Assembly (NCBI GenBank): GCA_041567315.1
Contig: JBFGCA010000020.1
Coordinates: 1 to 50,613, forward strand
Direction of reading: 5' to 3'
Source: JBFGCA01 sp041567315
GTDB taxonomy: Bacteria > Acidobacteriota > Thermoanaerobaculia > Multivoradales > JAHEKO01
Length of the DNA: 50,613 bases
Shown: piece by piece, positions 1 to 8,709 of the stretch
Numbering within the stretch: position 1 is the stretch's first letter
Layout of the letters: each line of letters opens with the position of its first letter
The notes under the pieces: generated by a model
What the model saw: only the letters and a program-made list of their open reading frames with translations
What the model was told of the DNA's origin: nothing
Database searches by the model: none
Position numbers and translations under genes: made by a program

Positions 1-127
1 CCGCCGTCTCCCGTACCTCCAGCAACAGCGACGACGGCGCCGCCGCCGCCGGCGCCACCGTCAGCAACAGCACCAGAAGCGCGAGCGCGCCACCGCACTT
101 GGGGTGCGGCGGTATCGACGATGTCAC
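1..127 (-). CDS. Exported protein, N-terminal fragment (runs off left edge)
   Basis: A minus-strand frame opens at GTG (125-127) and stays open for 42 codons to the window edge. The start is preceded by GAGGG eight bases upstream, a reasonable ribosome binding site. The translation has a short polar N-terminus with one Lys, then a hydrophobic core (ALALLVLLLTVAP) and a small-residue stretch (AAAAP), which together form a typical Sec signal peptide with cleavage expected near residue 30. The mature part starts SSLLLEVRETA and is too short to assign to a family. The protein is probably periplasmic, outer-membrane or secreted. The call rests only on the signal-peptide pattern and the ribosome binding site. 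Confidence 0.45.
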   Translation of the reverse strand, partial: MTSSIPPHPKCGGALALLVLLLTVAPAAAAPSSLLLEVRETA

Positions 128-450
128 CAACCAGGCCCTCGGCCGGCAGTGTAGGGAGGGGTGACCGGCCGCTCGATGTAATGCACAACAGCCAATGTGT
201 GGAATTCGCCACAGGGGCATCTGTCGAGGTTGCGTGGAGGTCGGTACCGCCGATGTCGGAGCTGGCCAAGGAGGATCGCAACGCTGCCCTGGGCCTCGGA
301 CGGCCGGCGAAGGTATCGCATCGGCGGCCACGCAGGTAGAGTTGCCTCGTTCGAGCGGGTTTGCGCCTGGGTGCCCGAGCGTTGCCGCCGGGCAGCGGCG
401 CCATCTCGCATTAGCCCGGTGAGAGCCCAGGTCAGTGCCGACAGACGACG
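128..450. other. Intergenic region between divergent genes
   Basis: These 323 bases separate the left-edge minus-strand gene from the glycosyltransferase at 451. Short open frames exist on both strands, but none has a convincing ribosome binding site or recognisable protein. I see no clear sigma-70 promoter, terminator or repeat. A divergent promoter region is expected from the gene arrangement, but I cannot point to specific elements. Confidence 0.4.
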
Positions 451-1671
451 ATGAGAGCCCTGGTCATCAGCACGGTCTTCCCCGACCCTACCTATCCGAC
501 CCACGGCATATTCGTGCTCGAGCGCGTGCGCTGGCTGGCACGACTGGCCGAGGTCCGGGTGATCGCGCCGGTGCCCTGGTTCCGCCGGCTGCGGCGCAGG
601 GTTCCAGGGAAGGAAGAGCGCTCAGGACTCGCGGTATGGCATCCCGGCTTCTTCTATGTTCCCAAGCTGTTCAAGGTCCTGGACGGGTTCTTCCTGTTCC
701 TGTCGATCCTGCCGACCGCGCTGCTCTTGCGGAGACGCTTCGATTTCGACCTGATCGACGCCCACTTCGCCTATCCCGAGGGCTTCGCATCGATCCTGCT
801 GGGGCGCGTCCTGCGCCGACCTGTGACGGTCACTCTGCGCGGCACGCTGATCCCGCTCTCGCGTGACCCGCTGCGCAGGAAGCTCATGGCCTGGACCCTG
901 CGTCGCGCTGATCGAGTGATCGCCGTGGCCGAGCCTCTGGCGCAACACGCCCGCGCCCTGGGCGCGCCCCCGGCCCGGATCACGGTGATCGCCAACGGCG
1001 TCGATACCCGGCGTTTCGCCCCCCGCGAACAGTCGGCCGCGAGAAAGGCCCTGGGGCTCGACGGCGAGGGCCGGCTGCTGGTGTCGGTAGGCTCCCTCTG
1101 TCCGCGCAAGGGGTTCCAGCGCGTGCTGCGCGTGCTGCCGCGCCTGGCTCGCGAAGTGCCAGGGCTACTGTTCGCGGTGGTCGGCGGGCCGGGCGCCGAG
1201 GGCAACAACGGACCGCAGCTCGCGGATCAGGTACGCCGCCTGCGGCTCGAGAAGCACGTGATTCTCGCTGGGCCGCAGACGCCGGAGGCAGTTGCTCGCT
1301 GGCTTGCCGCCTGTGACGTCTTTGTCCTGGCCAGCGACTATGAAGGCTGCCCGAACGTGGTTCTGGAGGCCATGGCATGTGGCCGCCCGGTGGTGGTCAG
1401 CCGAGTGGGAGAGGTAGAGCGCATGGTGCCGCCGGAGGCCGGTCTGATCTTCCACGATCCCGAAGACGGGGAGGCGCTCTTCAGCGCGCTGCTCAGGGCG
1501 CTCGAGCAACCCTGGGACCATGCTCGTATCCGGGCCCACGCGGAGGGCCACACCTGGGACCGCGTTGCCGCGCGGGTCTTCGAGCAATGGAACCTCGCGC
1601 TGTGGGACAGGCGCGAGAGAGCCCAGGGGGCAGCGTCGGCGCAGGCGAGGGGCGGGAGCAATGAAGCGTAG
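451..1671 (+). CDS. Glycosyltransferase family 4 protein
   Basis: A 406-aa GT-B fold glycosyltransferase, probably cytoplasmic or peripheral to the inner membrane, adding a sugar from a nucleotide donor to a polysaccharide or lipid-linked glycan. The N-terminus (VISTVFPDPTYPTHGIF) is the usual GT4 acceptor-side start with its Gly-rich loop. ANGVDTRRF near residue 180 is the inter-domain region. The donor-site E-x7-E motif is in EGCPNVVLEAMACGRPVV, about residues 297-314. The start ATG 451 has only a weak upstream purine run. The stop overlaps the next gene by 11 bases, so the two are cotranscribed and probably coupled. Donor and acceptor cannot be told from the sequence. Confidence 0.9.
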   Translation: MRALVISTVFPDPTYPTHGIFVLERVRWLARLAEVRVIAPVPWFRRLRRRVPGKEERSGLAVWHPGFFYVPKLFKVLDGFFLFLSILPTALLLRRRFDFDLIDAHFAYPEGFASILLGRVLRRPVTVTLRGTLIPLSRDPLRRKLMAWTLRRADRVIAVAEPLAQHARALGAPPARITVIANGVDTRRFAPREQSAARKALGLDGEGRLLVSVGSLCPRKGFQRVLRVLPRLAREVPGLLFAVVGGPGAEGNNGPQLADQVRRLRLEKHVILAGPQTPEAVARWLAACDVFVLASDYEGCPNVVLEAMACGRPVVVSRVGEVERMVPPEAGLIFHDPEDGEALFSALLRALEQPWDHARIRAHAEGHTWDRVAARVFEQWNLALWDRRERAQGAASAQARGGSNEA

Positions 1672-2851
1672 GCTGGTGGAGCTGCTGCGCTGCCCCGGCT
1701 GCCAGAGCCCACTCGACCTGGAGGTCCTCGCCGAGCAGAGCGAGCCTCTCGAGGTGGCGCTCGAAGGACCATGCTGCAACCGGTACTGCGCCGAGCAGGC
1801 GGCTCCTATGGATCAGCTCCTGGGCGACTCGCCGGACTGCGCTGCCTGCTATGGAAGAGACGTCAGCGAGGGGCTGCTCGCGTGCTCTTCGTGCGAGCTG
1901 GTGTTTCCCGTAATCGACGGCGTTCCACGGTTGGTCCGTGACGCCGGCGAGGTTTACTCCAGCTTCTTCTACCGCCATACCGAGTCGGTGGGGCGCGGCG
2001 CAGGACCGATGGGGCCGGCGCAGCCGGCAAGGCCGAATCCCAAGGTCTTCGACCGTCGTAGCAACGAAAGCTTTAGCCTCCAGTGGGAGATCGACCAGCC
2101 CGGGGACCGGACCTGGTTCAAAAACGACCGGGAGTTGCGCCATCGGGAGTTCCTGGACAGTATGCAGCTCGAGGAGGACGATCTGCGTCAGCGGCTCATT
2201 CTGGACGCCGGCTGCGGCAACGGCCGGCTGACCTCGAGCATCGGCTGGTACGGTGCGGAGGTGGTGGGAATGGACCTCTCGGGCAGCGTGGTGCGGGCCA
2301 ACCAGGACCGGCTCGAGCACGGGGGACGGCGCGCCCCTTTCGTGCACTTCGTCCAGGGCAACGTGATGGAGCCGCCCTTGGCGATGGAGGCCTTCGACCA
2401 CATTCACACCAGCGGCGTGCTGCATCACACCCCTGACCCCGAGCGCGCGTTCGAGAGCTTCCTCGGACTGGGCAAACCGGGTGGACGGGTCTACGTCCAG
2501 CTCTATCGCAAGCGTGAAGCCTGGGTGGGCATCCCGAACCAGCTCATCCGCTTTTTCACCAGCCGCATGCCGGTGCGGATGCTCTACCGGCTCTGCTATC
2601 TGCTGGCGCCCGTGCATCGTTTCCTGGTCCTGGTCGTAGCTGGTTTGCGCGGAGAGCAGTCCCCCATCGCCGATGCGACCCGACGCGAGCAGGCGATCTC
2701 GCTGTTCGACAACTACAGCCCGCGCTATCAATATCGCTACACGCCGGAACAGGTGCGATCGATGTTCGAGGGCCACGGGCTGACCAACGTGCGCGACGTC
2801 ACCTTCGACAACGAGGCCCGGCACATGGTCGCCTTCGTGGGCGACAAGTAG
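1661..2851 (+). CDS. Class I SAM-dependent methyltransferase with N-terminal zinc ribbon
   Basis: A 396-aa protein. I chose ATG 1661, inside the end of the preceding gene and preceded by GGGAG, over the upstream in-frame start at 1520. The N-terminal ~100 residues resemble a Trm112-like zinc-binding domain: RCPGC at residues 10-14 and further CxxC pairs in CAAC and CSSC, ending in the typical VFPVIDGVPRLV. The methyltransferase domain follows. Motif I is LILDAGCGNGRL (about 179-190), the acidic end of strand 2 is VVGMDLSG, and HTSGVLHHTPDP is the strand-4 region. This layout is common in methyltransferases of polysaccharide loci and suggests sugar or lipid-linked glycan methylation; the substrate is unknown. 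Confidence 0.85.
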   Translation: MKRRLVELLRCPGCQSPLDLEVLAEQSEPLEVALEGPCCNRYCAEQAAPMDQLLGDSPDCAACYGRDVSEGLLACSSCELVFPVIDGVPRLVRDAGEVYSSFFYRHTESVGRGAGPMGPAQPARPNPKVFDRRSNESFSLQWEIDQPGDRTWFKNDRELRHREFLDSMQLEEDDLRQRLILDAGCGNGRLTSSIGWYGAEVVGMDLSGSVVRANQDRLEHGGRRAPFVHFVQGNVMEPPLAMEAFDHIHTSGVLHHTPDPERAFESFLGLGKPGGRVYVQLYRKREAWVGIPNQLIRFFTSRMPVRMLYRLCYLLAPVHRFLVLVVAGLRGEQSPIADATRREQAISLFDNYSPRYQYRYTPEQVRSMFEGHGLTNVRDVTFDNEARHMVAFVGDK

Positions 2852-2856
2852 CGCCG

Positions 2857-4752
2857 ATGTGCGGCATCGCCGGCGTGTGGCTGGGAGATCCGCGGGAGCG
2901 GGTCGCTCCGGACATGCTGGCGGCCATGAACCGCGCCCTGGTGCATCGCGGCCCGGATGGGTCCGGTGAGCGCGTCCTCGGCCGTGTCGGGCTCGCTCAT
3001 CGGCGGCTCGCGATCATCGATCTGAGTGACGCCGGTGCCCAGCCGATGAGCGACGAGGAGGGGCGGGTCTGGGTCTCCTTCAACGGCGAGATCTACAACT
3101 TCCGGCAGCTACGGGAAGAGCTGGAGGCCGCCGGGCGCCGATTCCGCAGCCGCTCCGACACCGAGGTCCTGGTACAGGGTCATCTGGAGTGGGGCGAGAA
3201 GCTTCCCGAGCGCTTGCGGGGCATGTTCGCCTACGCCGTCTACGACACCCGCAGCGACAAGCTGCTGCTGGTTCGTGATCGCCTGGGCATCAAGCCCCTC
3301 TACTACGCCTGGGTGGGAGGCGATCTCTTTTTCGCCTCGGAGGTCCGCGCGCTCATGGCGACCGGTCGTCTCCAGGCGGCCGCGGCCGCCGACCTGGTGG
3401 ACGCCTACGTCACCCTGGGCTACGTGCCGGGCGGCCAGACCTTCTTCCAGGGTGTCGACAAGCTGCGTCCGGCGAAGATGCTGGTCATCGATTCGGACGG
3501 CGTGCGGGAGCGGTGCTACTGGGACCTGGCGGACGCTCCCGAGGTTCACTACTCCTACGAAGAGGCCGGGAAGCGGCTCACCGAGCTGTTCGCCACGACG
3601 CTGGAGCAGCACCTGATGAGCGACGTGCCGCTGGGCTGCTTTCTGTCCGGGGGAGTGGATTCCAGTGGCGTGGTCGCCTTCTTGAGACAGGAGCTGGGGC
3701 GGCGGGTCTCGACCTTCACCGTCGGCTATCCCGAGGACCGCAGCGAGCTGGAGCACGCGCGGCGCGTGGCGGAGCTCTTCGAGACCGATCACCACGAGTT
3801 CGTGCTGACCCACGAGGAGTTCTTCCAGGGCATCGACACCCTCCTCGAGCACACCGAGGAGCCGCTGGTGGAGAGCGCGGCGGTCTCGCTGCTCGAGCTT
3901 TCCAGGGTCACCAAACCGCACGCCACGGTGCTGCTGTCGGGCGAGGGCGCCGACGAGGTCTTTGCCGGTTACCCCCTGTACGAGCGCAGTCGCCAGCTCG
4001 AGAGACTGCGCATCCTGGCCTTCCCGCTGCGCTTGGCCGCGGTCCGCGCGCTACTGCGCCTGGCCGTACGCAGCGAACGCCTCTACAAGTACCTGGACTG
4101 GGTCGGGGAGCCGCTCGAGCGTCGCCACCGAGGCAACTCGGCCGACGTCACACCCTCGATCAGAGCTCGCATGTACCGCCCCGACTTCGCCGCCCGAGCC
4201 GGCGACCTGGTGGAGCGGGAGTTCAATGCGCTCTTCGCACAGGTGGCGGGGCGGGATCCCCTGGCGCAAATGCAGTACGCCGACATCCGCACCTGGTTGG
4301 TCGACGACCTCCTGCTCAAGGCGGACAAGATGACCATGGCGGCCTCGATCGAGCTTCGCGTCCCCTTTCTCGATCATCACGTGGTCGAATTCGGGTTCGG
4401 TCTCGACTCGGCCCACAAGCTGCACGCCGGGATCGGGAAGGCCGTGCTCAAGGACCTGCTCGCGCGCTACTTGCCCCGGGACCTTCTGTACCGGACGAAG
4501 CAGGGCTTCCCGGTTCCGGTTTCCCAGTGGTTTCGCGAGGGGCTTTACGAGCAGGTGCGGGCCCTGCTCCTGGACGAGCGCACCCTGAGTCGCGGGTACT
4601 TCCGGCCCGCCTACGTGCGGCGGGCGGTCGATCGACACCGGAGCGGCGCCGAGGACCTCGGACGGCGCCTGTTCTCGCTGGTGGTGCTCGAACTCTGGCA
4701 CCGCCACTACGTGGACGGCGAGCTCGATGCCGGCCGCGTAGCGATGGGCTGA
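2857..4752 (+). CDS. asnB: Asparagine-synthase-type glutamine amidotransferase
   Basis: A 631-aa protein with the two-domain AsnB layout. The class II glutaminase domain begins with the nucleophile Cys2 (MCGIAGVW) and has HRGPDGSG and NGEIYNF. The synthetase domain carries the pyrophosphate loop LSGGVDSSG (about 264-272), so both active sites look intact. Homologues next to exopolysaccharide glycosyltransferases often amidate a glycan or its precursor rather than make free asparagine; the neighbours here favour that reading. The start lies 5 bases after the methyltransferase stop with no strong ribosome binding site, suggesting translational coupling. Lasso-peptide cyclases belong to this family, but the 8-kb gap and opposite-strand operon make a link to the peptide at 12925 speculative. 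Confidence 0.85.
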   Translation: MCGIAGVWLGDPRERVAPDMLAAMNRALVHRGPDGSGERVLGRVGLAHRRLAIIDLSDAGAQPMSDEEGRVWVSFNGEIYNFRQLREELEAAGRRFRSRSDTEVLVQGHLEWGEKLPERLRGMFAYAVYDTRSDKLLLVRDRLGIKPLYYAWVGGDLFFASEVRALMATGRLQAAAAADLVDAYVTLGYVPGGQTFFQGVDKLRPAKMLVIDSDGVRERCYWDLADAPEVHYSYEEAGKRLTELFATTLEQHLMSDVPLGCFLSGGVDSSGVVAFLRQELGRRVSTFTVGYPEDRSELEHARRVAELFETDHHEFVLTHEEFFQGIDTLLEHTEEPLVESAAVSLLELSRVTKPHATVLLSGEGADEVFAGYPLYERSRQLERLRILAFPLRLAAVRALLRLAVRSERLYKYLDWVGEPLERRHRGNSADVTPSIRARMYRPDFAARAGDLVEREFNALFAQVAGRDPLAQMQYADIRTWLVDDLLLKADKMTMAASIELRVPFLDHHVVEFGFGLDSAHKLHAGIGKAVLKDLLARYLPRDLLYRTKQGFPVPVSQWFREGLYEQVRALLLDERTLSRGYFRPAYVRRAVDRHRSGAEDLGRRLFSLVVLELWHRHYVDGELDAGRVAMG

Positions 4753-4763
4753 CGGCAGGCGGC

Positions 4764-4785
4764 GGCGCGGGGCGCCATCCGCGCC
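4764..4785. terminator. GC hairpin between convergent genes
   Basis: GGCGCGG (4764-4770) and CCGCGCC (4779-4785) form a perfect 7-bp stem with an 8-base loop that is itself partly self-complementary. It sits in the 44-bp gap between the ends of the amidotransferase (+) and the LamG protein (-). No U-tract follows on either strand, so it is at best a bidirectional, weak terminator candidate. Confidence 0.3.
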
Positions 4786-4796
4786 CGACCGCGACG

Positions 4797-5855
4797 TTAC
4801 CGTCCGCCGCGCTCTTCTCCTCCCGTGACCCCCGACCAGGCGGAGAAGTCGCCCGACTCAAAGCCGTCGGCGAAGATCACCAGACCGCCCAGCGGGGGGT
4901 TGTCCGGCGACCAGAAGCCGGGCTTCATGTTAATGAGGTCGATGCAGCGGATGGGCTCGAGGGCGTCGCAGGTGGTGGTGCCCATGCCCTCGTCGAAGCG
5001 GTAGACGCCGGCCAGCCCGGGCTCGGAGCCGTCGACCGGATCGGCCCAGTCGGCGGCGATCTCGGCGGGCGTCTTGGCCCGCGACCAGAAGCGGATCTCG
5101 TCGATCAGGCCTTTGTAGTCCTCGTACTGGGGCAGGACTCCGATCGCCGCCTGCTTCTCCGCACCCCAGAACCAGCCTTCCTGACCGGGCGGAAAGGCCG
5201 ACCAGGTGTCCCAGTAGGTGCGCATGTCGGTGCGCTCGGAGCTGGTCTCGGTGGCCACCAGGGCGCCGTCGACCCACAGCTCGAGGTCCGCCTGCGCCGC
5301 TCCCGCCCAGCGCCGCACCAGGGTCACCTGATGCCAGGCGCCGTCGAGGAGCGAGGGCGTCGTCGAGGCGGGAAAGGCCTCGACCGACCAGTGCCGGCCG
5401 GGGCCAGCGACGGCGCCGTCGCCGAAGTGCCAGCGCACGCGCCCACCGCCATAGAACTGGAGGCTGAAGGTGCCCTCCTCGAAGTTGGCGTTCGCGTTGT
5501 TGTGGCCGTCGAGCAAGAAGTTGCCTTCGTACCACCAGTCGTCCGAGCTGTAGGGCGGGTTGTCGGCGTCCGACCAGTTGATCAGCTGCCCAGGGGTGCC
5601 CGGCGTGGTCGGTCCGACCGGGTAGCTGTCGTCGGGGCGGATCCACAGCTCGAAGGTGAACTCGGCGCTTCCGAAGCCCGGCGGCAGCTCGAGCTGCCGC
5701 CCGTAGTCGTAGTCTCCGGGCGCGTTCTCGAAGACGGCGAGAGAGAAGGAGGAGCCGGTGCCTGCCGGGGCGCTCGAGGCGGTCAGGCCTCCCATGGCGG
5801 CGAGCGCTCCCAGCGCGGTCAGCCGGCGGCTCAGACCGAACCGGCGCCGTGTCAT
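4797..5855 (-). CDS. Secreted LamG/concanavalin-like domain protein
   Basis: A 352-aa predicted secreted protein. ATG 5855 is chosen because it overlaps the aminotransferase stop as ATGA and is directly followed by a signal peptide (RRR, then a hydrophobic ALGALAAMGG stretch, then small residues). From about residue 38 to 300 it reads as one LamG-like jelly roll (FTFELWIRPDD, GAWHQVTLVRR, LELWVDGALV, GLIDEIRFWSRAKTPAEI, AGVYRFDEG). Such domains bind carbohydrates or other surface ligands. The C-terminus carries FADGFESGDFSAWSG and then a charged tail. It ends an operon with an aminotransferase and a sugar transferase, which suggests an envelope or matrix role, unproven. Confidence 0.8.
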   Translation of the reverse strand: MTRRRFGLSRRLTALGALAAMGGLTASSAPAGTGSSFSLAVFENAPGDYDYGRQLELPPGFGSAEFTFELWIRPDDSYPVGPTTPGTPGQLINWSDADNPPYSSDDWWYEGNFLLDGHNNANANFEEGTFSLQFYGGGRVRWHFGDGAVAGPGRHWSVEAFPASTTPSLLDGAWHQVTLVRRWAGAAQADLELWVDGALVATETSSERTDMRTYWDTWSAFPPGQEGWFWGAEKQAAIGVLPQYEDYKGLIDEIRFWSRAKTPAEIAADWADPVDGSEPGLAGVYRFDEGMGTTTCDALEPIRCIDLINMKPGFWSPDNPPLGGLVIFADGFESGDFSAWSGVTGGEERGGR

Positions 5856-7081
5856 CGGCGATCCGCGACCGGCGAGCCGCCGCACAGCCGCGCCACGACC
5901 GCGACCACCCGGGACAACTCGTCGGGGGTCATGGTCGGGAACAGAGGCAGGGTCACCAGGCGCTCCCATACGGCGGTGGCGGTGGGCAGGCTCTCGCGGG
6001 TCCAGCCAAACGTCTGCTCGTAGTAGGGATGGAGGTGGAGCGGCCGCCAATGGACCGAAAAGGCGATCCCCTCGGCACGGAGGGCCTCCACGAAGCCGTT
6101 GCGGTCGGAGGATAGGCGTTCGAGGCGGAGGCGGATGGGGAAGAGGTGCCAGGAGTGGAGCCGGTCCTCCGCCTCCGGGGGCAGCTCGATCTCCTCGACC
6201 CTGGCCAGCTCCTCCAGGTAGCGGAGGGCCAGGGCCTCCCGCCGGGCCCGCAGCTCGGCGGCTCGGGCGAGCTGCCCGCGGCCCAGCGCGGCCGCGACGT
6301 CGGTGAGGTTGTACTTGTAGCCCGGGGCGACGATCAGGTAGTCCCACGAGCCCTCGCCGGAGTAGCGGGCCCAGGCGTCCTTGGAGAGGCCGTGGAGGGA
6401 CATGAGCCGGATGCGCTCGGCGAGATCCTCCCGGTCGGTGACCGCCATGCCGCCCTCGCCGGTGGTGATGGTCTTGTTGGCGTAGAAGGAGAAGCAGCTG
6501 ACGTCGGCGGTGCCCTCGCCGCAGCGCTGCCAGGGCGCGTCGGCGGCGGGGCGCCAGGCGGCGGGGAAGGCGTGGGCCGCGTCCTCGACAACCCACAGGC
6601 GATGGCGGGTGGCAAAGGCGCGCAGCGCGCCGACGTCCATCATGTGGCCGCCGACGTGGACCGGCAGGATGCCCACCACACGGGTGTCGGGCGGGATCGC
6701 CGGCGGCAGGCGGCCGGCCGCCAGGTCCTCGAGCTTGCGCTCGGCGTCGTCGAGGTCCATGTTGAGGCTCACCGGGTCGCAATCGACCAGGATCGGGATG
6801 GCGCTCCGATACCGCACCACCTCGGCGGTGGCGGCGAAGGTCATGGTCGGGACCAGCACTCCCTGACCGGCCTCGAGTCCCAGGGCCTCGACCGCCAGGT
6901 GGAGCGCCGCGGTGCAGGAGTTGAGGGCGACCGCGTGCCGGGCGCCCACCGCGGCGGCGAACTCCTCCTCGAACTGCCGGGCCTGGGCGCCGGTGGTCAG
7001 CCAGCCGGAGCGCAGGACCTCGGCGACCCGCTCGATCTCTTCTTCGGTGAGCTCGACCCGGAAGAACGGGACCCTGGTCAT
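5852..7081 (-). CDS. DegT/DnrJ/EryC1/StrS family PLP-dependent sugar aminotransferase
   Basis: A 409-aa protein of the family that aminates keto-sugars on nucleotide carriers. It has the conserved start (TGAQARQFEEEFAAAVG), the phosphate-binding region NSCTAALHLA, the VVEDAAHAFPA aspartate that contacts the pyridine nitrogen, and the Schiff-base Lys203 in SFYANKTITTGEGG. Start ATG 7081 overlaps the stop of the upstream phosphoglycosyl transferase fusion as ATGA; its own stop overlaps the LamG gene start the same way. The neighbour carries part of a 4,6-dehydratase, so the natural substrate would be a UDP-4-keto-6-deoxy sugar, as for PglE-type enzymes. No complete dehydratase is encoded next to it. 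Confidence 0.9.
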   Translation of the reverse strand: MTRVPFFRVELTEEEIERVAEVLRSGWLTTGAQARQFEEEFAAAVGARHAVALNSCTAALHLAVEALGLEAGQGVLVPTMTFAATAEVVRYRSAIPILVDCDPVSLNMDLDDAERKLEDLAAGRLPPAIPPDTRVVGILPVHVGGHMMDVGALRAFATRHRLWVVEDAAHAFPAAWRPAADAPWQRCGEGTADVSCFSFYANKTITTGEGGMAVTDREDLAERIRLMSLHGLSKDAWARYSGEGSWDYLIVAPGYKYNLTDVAAALGRGQLARAAELRARREALALRYLEELARVEEIELPPEAEDRLHSWHLFPIRLRLERLSSDRNGFVEALRAEGIAFSVHWRPLHLHPYYEQTFGWTRESLPTATAVWERLVTLPLFPTMTPDELSRVVAVVARLCGGSPVADRR

Positions 7082-8589
7082 CGGCTGGAAACGGCCGCGT
7101 CCTCGATGCGGACGACCTTGTCGCGGCTCGCCTGGACCCTGCCCTCGAGGATCTCGAAGAGGCCGGGCATGATCCGCGCCTCGACCGGGATGCGCTCGCA
7201 GATCCGGAGGATGCGGCCCAGCTCCATGGGCGACGCCTCGACGATGGTGAGGATCACCAGGGCGGCGCCCAGACGCGGCACCAGCGTGGGCAGGTCGTAG
7301 GTGCTGCCCAGGACCCGCTTGCCGGCGATCGTCGAGCCCAGCTTCGCCGGGTCGTCGTCGACGAAGCCCAGGATCTCGAGCTGCTCCTCGCCACGCTCCA
7401 TCAGCTCCCGGGCCGCCTTGATCCCGGCCCGGCCCGCCCCCACCAGCAGCACGGAGGTCCTGGCCGCCGACGCCGCGTCGCGGCGCAGCCGGCGCTCCTG
7501 GTGCTCGTAGTGCACGCGGCGCGCGACCCGGAGAGCGAGCAGGCCGCCGAAGGCCAGCACCGTGTCAATGAAGATGACCGACAGCGGCACCCGCCAGCTC
7601 TGAAAGGTCACCGGCAGGGCGAGGCGCAGCACCACCAGCGGGAGGGCCGACTGGAGCGCGGCCTTGACGAAGGCGCTGAGCTCCGAGAGCCCGACGTAGC
7701 GCCAGACGAAGCTGTGGATGCGGTTGAGAACGACCGTCACCAGCTGCAGCAGCACGACCAGGGGGAGCTGGACCAGGGCGCGTTGGAAGGCCTCCTCGGG
7801 AAGCTGGAAGTCGTAGCGCAGGAGATAGGCGAGGGCGAAGGCGCCGGCCAGGACGCAGACGTCGAGCAGGATCTGCAGCTCCCGGTAGAAGTGGCTCAGC
7901 CTGGGCAGTCGGCGGAACGCCAGCGGCGCGCCCTCCGGATGGCCGCTGGTGGTGACCTCCTCCGAGGTGGGGGGCGGCAGGCGGCCGGGCAGGAAGACGC
8001 CGAAGGCGGTGGCGAAGAGGATCGCCAGATCGCTCTTCCAGGTGCGCCGCCGGAGGTAGTCGAGGTAGCCCCTGAGCTTGAACGGCTGGAGGTAGGAGAG
8101 ATAGAACTCCTCGCGGTCGCCCTCCACGGCCTCGAGGAGCTCCTCCTCGTTGCGCAGGCGCAGGGTCACCGGATCGGTCAGTCCGGGCCGCGCCGCCAGC
8201 ACCTGCTGCCACAGGGGGTCGTCGAGGTCGACGTAGCGGGGGACCTCGGGACGGGGGCCGACGATGGACATCTCGCCCCGCACGACGTTCCAGAGTGCCG
8301 GCACCTCGTCGAGCTTGAGCTTGCGCAGCAGGCGGCCCAACGCGGTGACCCGCTGGTCGCGGCTGCCGGTGAGCTGGATGCCGCCCGGCCGGTGGCGCAT
8401 GGTGCGGAGCTTGAAGAGCCAGAACGGCCGCCCGCCGCGGCCCACCCGCTGCTGACGGAAGATGGCCGGGCCGTGCGAGGTCGCGCGAATGGCGACCGCC
8501 GCCAGCAACAGGGCCGGCGACAGGACGAGGAGCAAGAGCAGGGCGCCGGTTGCTTCCAGCGGACGGGGTATGCCTCTGCCTGGTTCCAT
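7078..8589 (-). CDS. Phosphoglycosyl transferase fused to N-terminal half of a FlaA1/WbpM-type dehydratase
   Basis: A 503-aa membrane protein. Residues ~1-190 are a bacterial sugar transferase (PglC/WcaJ catalytic domain): a hydrophobic N-terminal helix, FRQQRVGRGGRPFWLFKLRT, and KLDEVPALWNVVRGEMSIVG followed by PRPE. It transfers a phosphosugar from a UDP-sugar to undecaprenyl phosphate. Residues ~235-360 have four hydrophobic segments. Residues ~385-503 are a Rossmann CoA_binding_3-type domain (VLLVGAGRAGIKAARELM, LGFVDDDPAKLGS) ending KVVRIEDAAVSSR. In WbpM/PglF dehydratases an IEDLLGR-like linker stands at that point, just before the catalytic half, which is absent here. WcaJ/WbaP proteins have the opposite order, with the transferase last. 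Confidence 0.85.
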   Translation of the reverse strand: MEPGRGIPRPLEATGALLLLLVLSPALLLAAVAIRATSHGPAIFRQQRVGRGGRPFWLFKLRTMRHRPGGIQLTGSRDQRVTALGRLLRKLKLDEVPALWNVVRGEMSIVGPRPEVPRYVDLDDPLWQQVLAARPGLTDPVTLRLRNEEELLEAVEGDREEFYLSYLQPFKLRGYLDYLRRRTWKSDLAILFATAFGVFLPGRLPPPTSEEVTTSGHPEGAPLAFRRLPRLSHFYRELQILLDVCVLAGAFALAYLLRYDFQLPEEAFQRALVQLPLVVLLQLVTVVLNRIHSFVWRYVGLSELSAFVKAALQSALPLVVLRLALPVTFQSWRVPLSVIFIDTVLAFGGLLALRVARRVHYEHQERRLRRDAASAARTSVLLVGAGRAGIKAARELMERGEEQLEILGFVDDDPAKLGSTIAGKRVLGSTYDLPTLVPRLGAALVILTIVEASPMELGRILRICERIPVEARIMPGLFEILEGRVQASRDKVVRIEDAAVSSR

Positions 8590-8709
8590 CTCGGCGCCCC
8601 GCGCCTGGCACCGCGCCGGCGGTCCTGTTGTCTTCGATCGGGGGGAGCCTAGCAGGTTTCCCCGCCACCGCTGGTCACGCGTTCCACAGCGCTGGCGCGC
8701 CCGGGCCCG

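Noticed and set aside
124..504. A minus-strand 126-codon frame in the left intergenic region
   Set aside because: No ribosome binding site or family match, and it overlaps the start of the GT4 gene antisense. A remnant gene cannot be excluded.
3513..6023. An 836-codon plus-strand frame
   Set aside because: It crosses out of frame through the amidotransferase and antisense through two minus-strand genes, with no recognisable domain.
7078..8589. Missing dehydratase half explained by a frameshift
   Set aside because: The bases after the stop belong at once to the intact aminotransferase gene through an ATGA overlap, and no frame downstream shows a dehydratase catalytic domain.
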